Assembly (NCBI GenBank): GCA_013695565.1
Contig: JACDAG010000995.1
Span: forward strand, 1-7,661
Reading direction: 5' to 3'
Origin: Bradyrhizobium sp.
GTDB lineage: Bacteria > Pseudomonadota > Alphaproteobacteria > Rhizobiales > Xanthobacteraceae
Length of the DNA stretch: 7,661 bases
Part shown: positions 4,131 through 7,661 of the stretch, one piece after another
How positions within the stretch are numbered: the stretch's first letter is position 1
Layout: each line of letters starts with the position of its first letter
Position numbers and translations under genes: made by a program
The notes under the pieces: model-generated
What the model was told of the DNA's origin: nothing
The model's input: only the letters and a program-made list of their open reading frames with translations
Database searches by the model: none

Positions 4131-7100
4131 ATGCGAATCGAACGGCGCAACACGACTCAAGGCCAGTCACCCTACGCAGGGATTGATTTCAGATTGACGA
4201 CATCGGAGATTCGCAATCCCGATGGTTCGATCGTGTTCCGGCTGGAAAACGTCGAGGTGCCGCAGTTCTGGTCGCAGGTCGCCTCCGACGTCCTGGCGCA
4301 AAAGTATTTCCGCAAGGCCGGCGTCGCCGCGCGCCTGAAGAAGGTCGAGGAAGAGACTGTCCCCTCGTGGCTGTGGCGCTCGGTGCCCGACACCGAGGCT
4401 TTGGCCGCCCTGCCCGAGAACGAGCGCTTCGTCAGCGAGCTTTCGGCCAAGCAAGTGTTCGACCGCCTCGCCGGCTGCTGGACCTATTGGGGCTGGAAGG
4501 GCAGCTACTTCTCGTCGGAAGAAGACGCCCAGGCGTTCTTCGACGAACTGCGCTTCATGCTGGCCAAGCAGATGGTCGCGCCGAATTCGCCGCAGTGGTT
4601 CAACACCGGTTTGCATTGGGCCTACGGCGTCGATGGCCCCGGCCAGGGCCACCATTACGTCGATCCCTTCACCGGCAAACTGACCAAGTCCAAGTCGGCT
4701 TACGAACATCCGCAGCCGCACGCCTGCTTCATCCAGGGCGTCAGTGACGACCTCGTCAACGAGGGCGGCATCATGGACCTCTGGGTCCGCGAAGCCCGCC
4801 TGTTCAAATACGGCTCCGGCACCGGCTCCAACTTCTCGCGGCTGCGCGGCGAAGGCGAGCGCCTGTCGGGCGGCGGCCGTTCAAGCGGCCTGATGAGCTT
4901 CCTCAAGATCGGCGACCGCGCCGCGGGCGCGATCAAGTCCGGTGGCACCACGCGGCGTGCTGCCAAGATGGTCGTGGTCGATGCCGACCATCCGGACATC
5001 GAGACCTATATCGACTGGAAGGTGAAGGAGGAGCAGAAGGTTGCGGCGCTGGTCACCGGCTCCAAGATCAACCAGAAGCACCTCAAGGCCGTGCTGAAAG
5101 CCTGCGTCAATTGCGAAGGCTCGGGCGACGACTGCTTCGATCCCGAGAAGAACCCGGCGCTCCGCCGCGAGATCAAGCTCGCGCGCCGTTCGCTGGTGTC
5201 CGACAACGTCATCAAGCGCGTGATCCAGTTTGCCAAGCAGGGCTACAAGGACATCGACTTCCCGACCTACGACACCGACTGGGATTCGGAAGCCTACCTC
5301 ACGGTGTCCGGCCAGAACTCCAACAACTCGGTCTCGCTGAAGGACGATTTCCTCCGCGCGGTTGAGACCGATGGCGACTGGAACCTGATCGGCCGCACCA
5401 ACAAGAAGATCACCAAGACCCTCAAGGCCCGCGACCTCTGGGAGAAAATCGGTCACGCCGCCTGGGCGTCGGCCGATCCCGGCCTGCACTTCAACACCAC
5501 CATGAACGACTGGCACACCTGCAAGGCGTCCGGCGACATCCGCGCGTCGAATCCGTGCTCGGAATACATGTTCCTGGACGACACCGCCTGCAATCTGGCG
5601 TCCGCGAACCTGATCACGTTCTACTCGACCACGACCAAGCGCTTCGACGTCGACGCCTATGAGCATCTCTGCCGGCTCTGGACCGTCGTCCTGGAAATCT
5701 CCGTGATGATGGCGCAGTTCCCGTCGAAGGCGATCGCCGAACTCTCCTACGAGTTCCGCACGCTGGGCCTCGGCTTTGCCAATATCGGCGGCCTGTTGAT
5801 GACCATGGGCCTGCCGTATGACTCGAAGGAAGGCCGCGCGCTGTGCGGCGCGCTGACCGCGATCATGACCGGCGTGTCCTATGCGACCTCGGCCGAGATG
5901 GCCAAGGAGCTCGGCCCCTTCCCCGGCTACAAGAAGAACGCCGCCCACATGCTGCGCGTGATCCGCAACCACCGCCGCGCTGCCCATGGTGAAAGCCGTG
6001 GCTACGAGGGTCTCGCCGTCAATCCCGTGCCGCTGGATTACGCCAGCGTGCCGCAGACCGACATCATCGAGCACGCCAAGGCCGCCTGGGACAAGGCGCT
6101 CGAACTCGGCGAACTCAACGGTTTCCGCAACGCGCAGACCACCGTGGTGGCGCCGACCGGCACCATCGGCCTCGTGATGGATTGCGACACCACAGGCATC
6201 GAGCCTGATTTCGCGCTGGTGAAATTCAAGAAGCTCGCCGGCGGCGGCTACTGGAAGATCATCAACCAGGCCGTTCCCGTAGCATTGCGCACGCTCGGCT
6301 ACCGCGAGAGCGACATCGCCGAGATCGAGGCCTATGCCGTCGGTCACGGCTCGCTCTCCAACTCGCCCGGCATCAACGTCTCCACCCTGAAGACAAAAGG
6401 CTTCACCGACGAGGCCATTACCAAAGTGGAAGCGGCGCTGCCGACCGCCTTCGACATCAAGTTCGCCTTCAACAAGTGGACCTTTGGCGAAGACTTCCTG
6501 CGCGAGACGCTCAAGATAGCGCCGGAAGCCATTGCCGCCCCCGGTTTTGATCTCCTCGCCGCCGTCGGGTTTACAAAACGTGAAATCGAAGCCGCCAACG
6601 TGCACATCTGCGGCGCAATGACGGTCGAAGGCGCACCGCATCTGAAGGCCGAGCACTATCCGGTGTTCGACTGCGCCAACCCCTGCGGCAAAATTGGAAA
6701 ACGCTATTTGTCGGTCGAGAGCCACATCCGCATGATGGCAGCGTCGCAGCCGTTCATTTCGGGGGCGATCTCGAAAACCATCAACATGCCGAACGACGCC
6801 ACCGTCGAGGATTGCAAGTCCGCGTATCTGCTGTCCTGGAAACTGGCGCTGAAGGCCAACGCGCTCTACCGCGACGGCTCGAAGCTGTCGCAGCCGCTGA
6901 ACTCGCAGCTCATCAGCGATGATGACGACGAGGAAGATGCGACCGAGGCCTATTACGAGAAGCCGATGGCGGCGCGTACCGCGCAGGTCTCGGAGAAGAT
7001 CGTGGAGAAGCTGGTCGAGCGCATCATCGTGATGCGCGAGCGCGAGAAGATGCCGGATCGCCGCAAGGGGTATACCCAGAAGGCTGTTGTCGGTGGCCAC

Positions 7101-7661
7101 AAGGTCTATCTGCGAACCGGCGAATATGACGACGGCCGGATCGGCGAGATCTTCATCGACATGCACAAGGAAGGTGCTGCGCTACGCTCCTTCATCAACA
7201 ACTTCGCGATCGCGGTCTCGCTCGGCCTGCAATATGGCGTGCCGCTGGAAGAATATGTCGACGCCTTCACCTTCACCCGCTTCGAGCCGGCGGGGCCCGT
7301 GCAAGGCAACGACAGCATCAAGTATGCGACCTCGATCCTCGACTACGTGTTCCGCGAACTCGCGGTCAGCTACATGAGCCGCTTCGACCTCGCCCATGTC
7401 GATCCCACCGAGTCGAACTTTGACGCGCTCGGCAAGGGCGTCGAGGAAGGCAAGGACCCGGCGCATTCGACCAAATACGTGTCGAAGGGCCTGACCCGCT
7501 CGCGCACCGACAAGCTCGTCGTCATGCGCACCGCAAGCAGCGACACCGACGCCCGCGGCGGCAGCAACGTCACCGCGATCGCCTCCCATGGCCCGAGCGC
7601 CCGCGCCTCCGACGCCCTCGAAAGCGCGGTCGCGCTGAAGCAGGAAGTCCAGCACGACCTG
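4131..7661 (+). CDS. nrdJ: Vitamin B12-dependent (class II) ribonucleoside-diphosphate reductase, 3' truncated by window end
   Basis: NrdJ uses adenosylcobalamin to form a thiyl radical and reduces ribonucleotides to deoxyribonucleotides in the cytoplasm, independently of oxygen. The frame is open for 1,177 codons to the window edge; large alphaproteobacterial forms have roughly 1,200-1,280 residues. Visible landmarks: first redox cysteine in HACFIQG (C199); KYGSGTGSN (226-234); GGTTRRAAKM (271-280); NSNNSV (396-401); radical-site loop NPCSE with the likely thiyl cysteine C476 and E478; partner redox cysteine C487 in DTACNLASANL; phosphate-binding loop PTGTI (675-679). A TSCPD domain occupies about 984-1090. 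The cysteine-rich tail expected to re-reduce the active site lies beyond the window. There is no obvious N-terminal ATP-cone. An acidic run (930-936) and a CxxC-containing insert (C325, C328, C335) are notable. ATG 4131 gives the expected N-terminus MRIERRNTTQGQSPYAG; its Shine-Dalgarno is weak. No cobalamin riboswitch was recognised upstream. Confidence 0.97.
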   Translation, partial: MRIERRNTTQGQSPYAGIDFRLTTSEIRNPDGSIVFRLENVEVPQFWSQVASDVLAQKYFRKAGVAARLKKVEEETVPSWLWRSVPDTEALAALPENERFVSELSAKQVFDRLAGCWTYWGWKGSYFSSEEDAQAFFDELRFMLAKQMVAPNSPQWFNTGLHWAYGVDGPGQGHHYVDPFTGKLTKSKSAYEHPQPHACFIQGVSDDLVNEGGIMDLWVREARLFKYGSGTGSNFSRLRGEGERLSGGGRSSGLMSFLKIGDRAAGAIKSGGTTRRAAKMVVVDADHPDIETYIDWKVKEEQKVAALVTGSKINQKHLKAVLKACVNCEGSGDDCFDPEKNPALRREIKLARRSLVSDNVIKRVIQFAKQGYKDIDFPTYDTDWDSEAYLTVSGQNSNNSVSLKDDFLRAVETDGDWNLIGRTNKKITKTLKARDLWEKIGHAAWASADPGLHFNTTMNDWHTCKASGDIRASNPCSEYMFLDDTACNLASANLITFYSTTTKRFDVDAYEHLCRLWTVVLEISVMMAQFPSKAIAELSYEFRTLGLGFANIGGLLMTMGLPYDSKEGRALCGALTAIMTGVSYATSAEMAKELGPFPGYKKNAAHMLRVIRNHRRAAHGESRGYEGLAVNPVPLDYASVPQTDIIEHAKAAWDKALELGELNGFRNAQTTVVAPTGTIGLVMDCDTTGIEPDFALVKFKKLAGGGYWKIINQAVPVALRTLGYRESDIAEIEAYAVGHGSLSNSPGINVSTLKTKGFTDEAITKVEAALPTAFDIKFAFNKWTFGEDFLRETLKIAPEAIAAPGFDLLAAVGFTKREIEAANVHICGAMTVEGAPHLKAEHYPVFDCANPCGKIGKRYLSVESHIRMMAASQPFISGAISKTINMPNDATVEDCKSAYLLSWKLALKANALYRDGSKLSQPLNSQLISDDDDEEDATEAYYEKPMAARTAQVSEKIVEKLVERIIVMREREKMPDRRKGYTQKAVVGGHKVYLRTGEYDDGRIGEIFIDMHKEGAALRSFINNFAIAVSLGLQYGVPLEEYVDAFTFTRFEPAGPVQGNDSIKYATSILDYVFRELAVSYMSRFDLAHVDPTESNFDALGKGVEEGKDPAHSTKYVSKGLTRSRTDKLVVMRTASSDTDARGGSNVTAIASHGPSARASDALESAVALKQEVQHDL

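Noticed and set aside
3616..4170. A 184-codon minus-strand open frame overlapping the nrdJ start
   Set aside because: It overlaps the certain nrdJ N-terminus, is interrupted by an intrinsic-terminator-like hairpin within the frame, and its product has no recognisable domain.
4881..7166. A 761-codon open frame on the minus strand opposite nrdJ
   Set aside because: Same antisense effect of high third-position GC. The product is H/R/D/V-rich without domains, and nrdJ on the plus strand is beyond doubt.

Overview
The window looks like chromosomal DNA of an alphaproteobacterium of the Bradyrhizobium / Rhodopseudomonas group (Nitrobacteraceae). The reasons are high GC with strongly GC-biased third codon positions, a CHASE3-PAS hybrid histidine kinase of the type abundant in these genomes, and a long class II NrdJ whose sequence is very close to the bradyrhizobial form as I remember it. 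The assignment comes from recognition, not from a database search.

Layout. Positions 1-68 probably hold the last codons of an upstream gene. A complete membrane-anchored hybrid sensor histidine kinase (94-2328, +) follows. It converges on a complete EamA/DMT-family transporter (2389-3288, -); only 60 bp separate the two stop codons, and a short imperfect hairpin lies there. An 842-bp gap without a convincing protein gene (3289-4130) follows. The window ends inside the adenosylcobalamin-dependent ribonucleotide reductase gene nrdJ (4131 to beyond 7661, +), with 1,177 codons present and the C-terminus cut off by the window edge.

The gap is the most interesting part. Its middle has an AT-rich stretch with one good match to the NrdR-box consensus (3620-3635) and a weak sigma70-like promoter (3661-3689). 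The ~440 bp just before nrdJ are rich in inverted repeats. On the minus strand they form an ordered set: a TATAAA element at 4035-4030, several hairpins, and a GC stem followed by seven U residues (3848-3826). One hairpin pairs completely only on the minus strand, through a G-U wobble. Together these suggest an undescribed minus-strand small RNA of about 200 nt, antisense to the presumed nrdJ leader. This is an inference and has no expression support here.

The three main genes do not form one pathway: they cover signal transduction, metabolite export and deoxyribonucleotide synthesis. nrdJ makes DNA precursor synthesis depend on vitamin B12. I found no defence island, prophage, transposase, CRISPR array, tRNA or rRNA gene.
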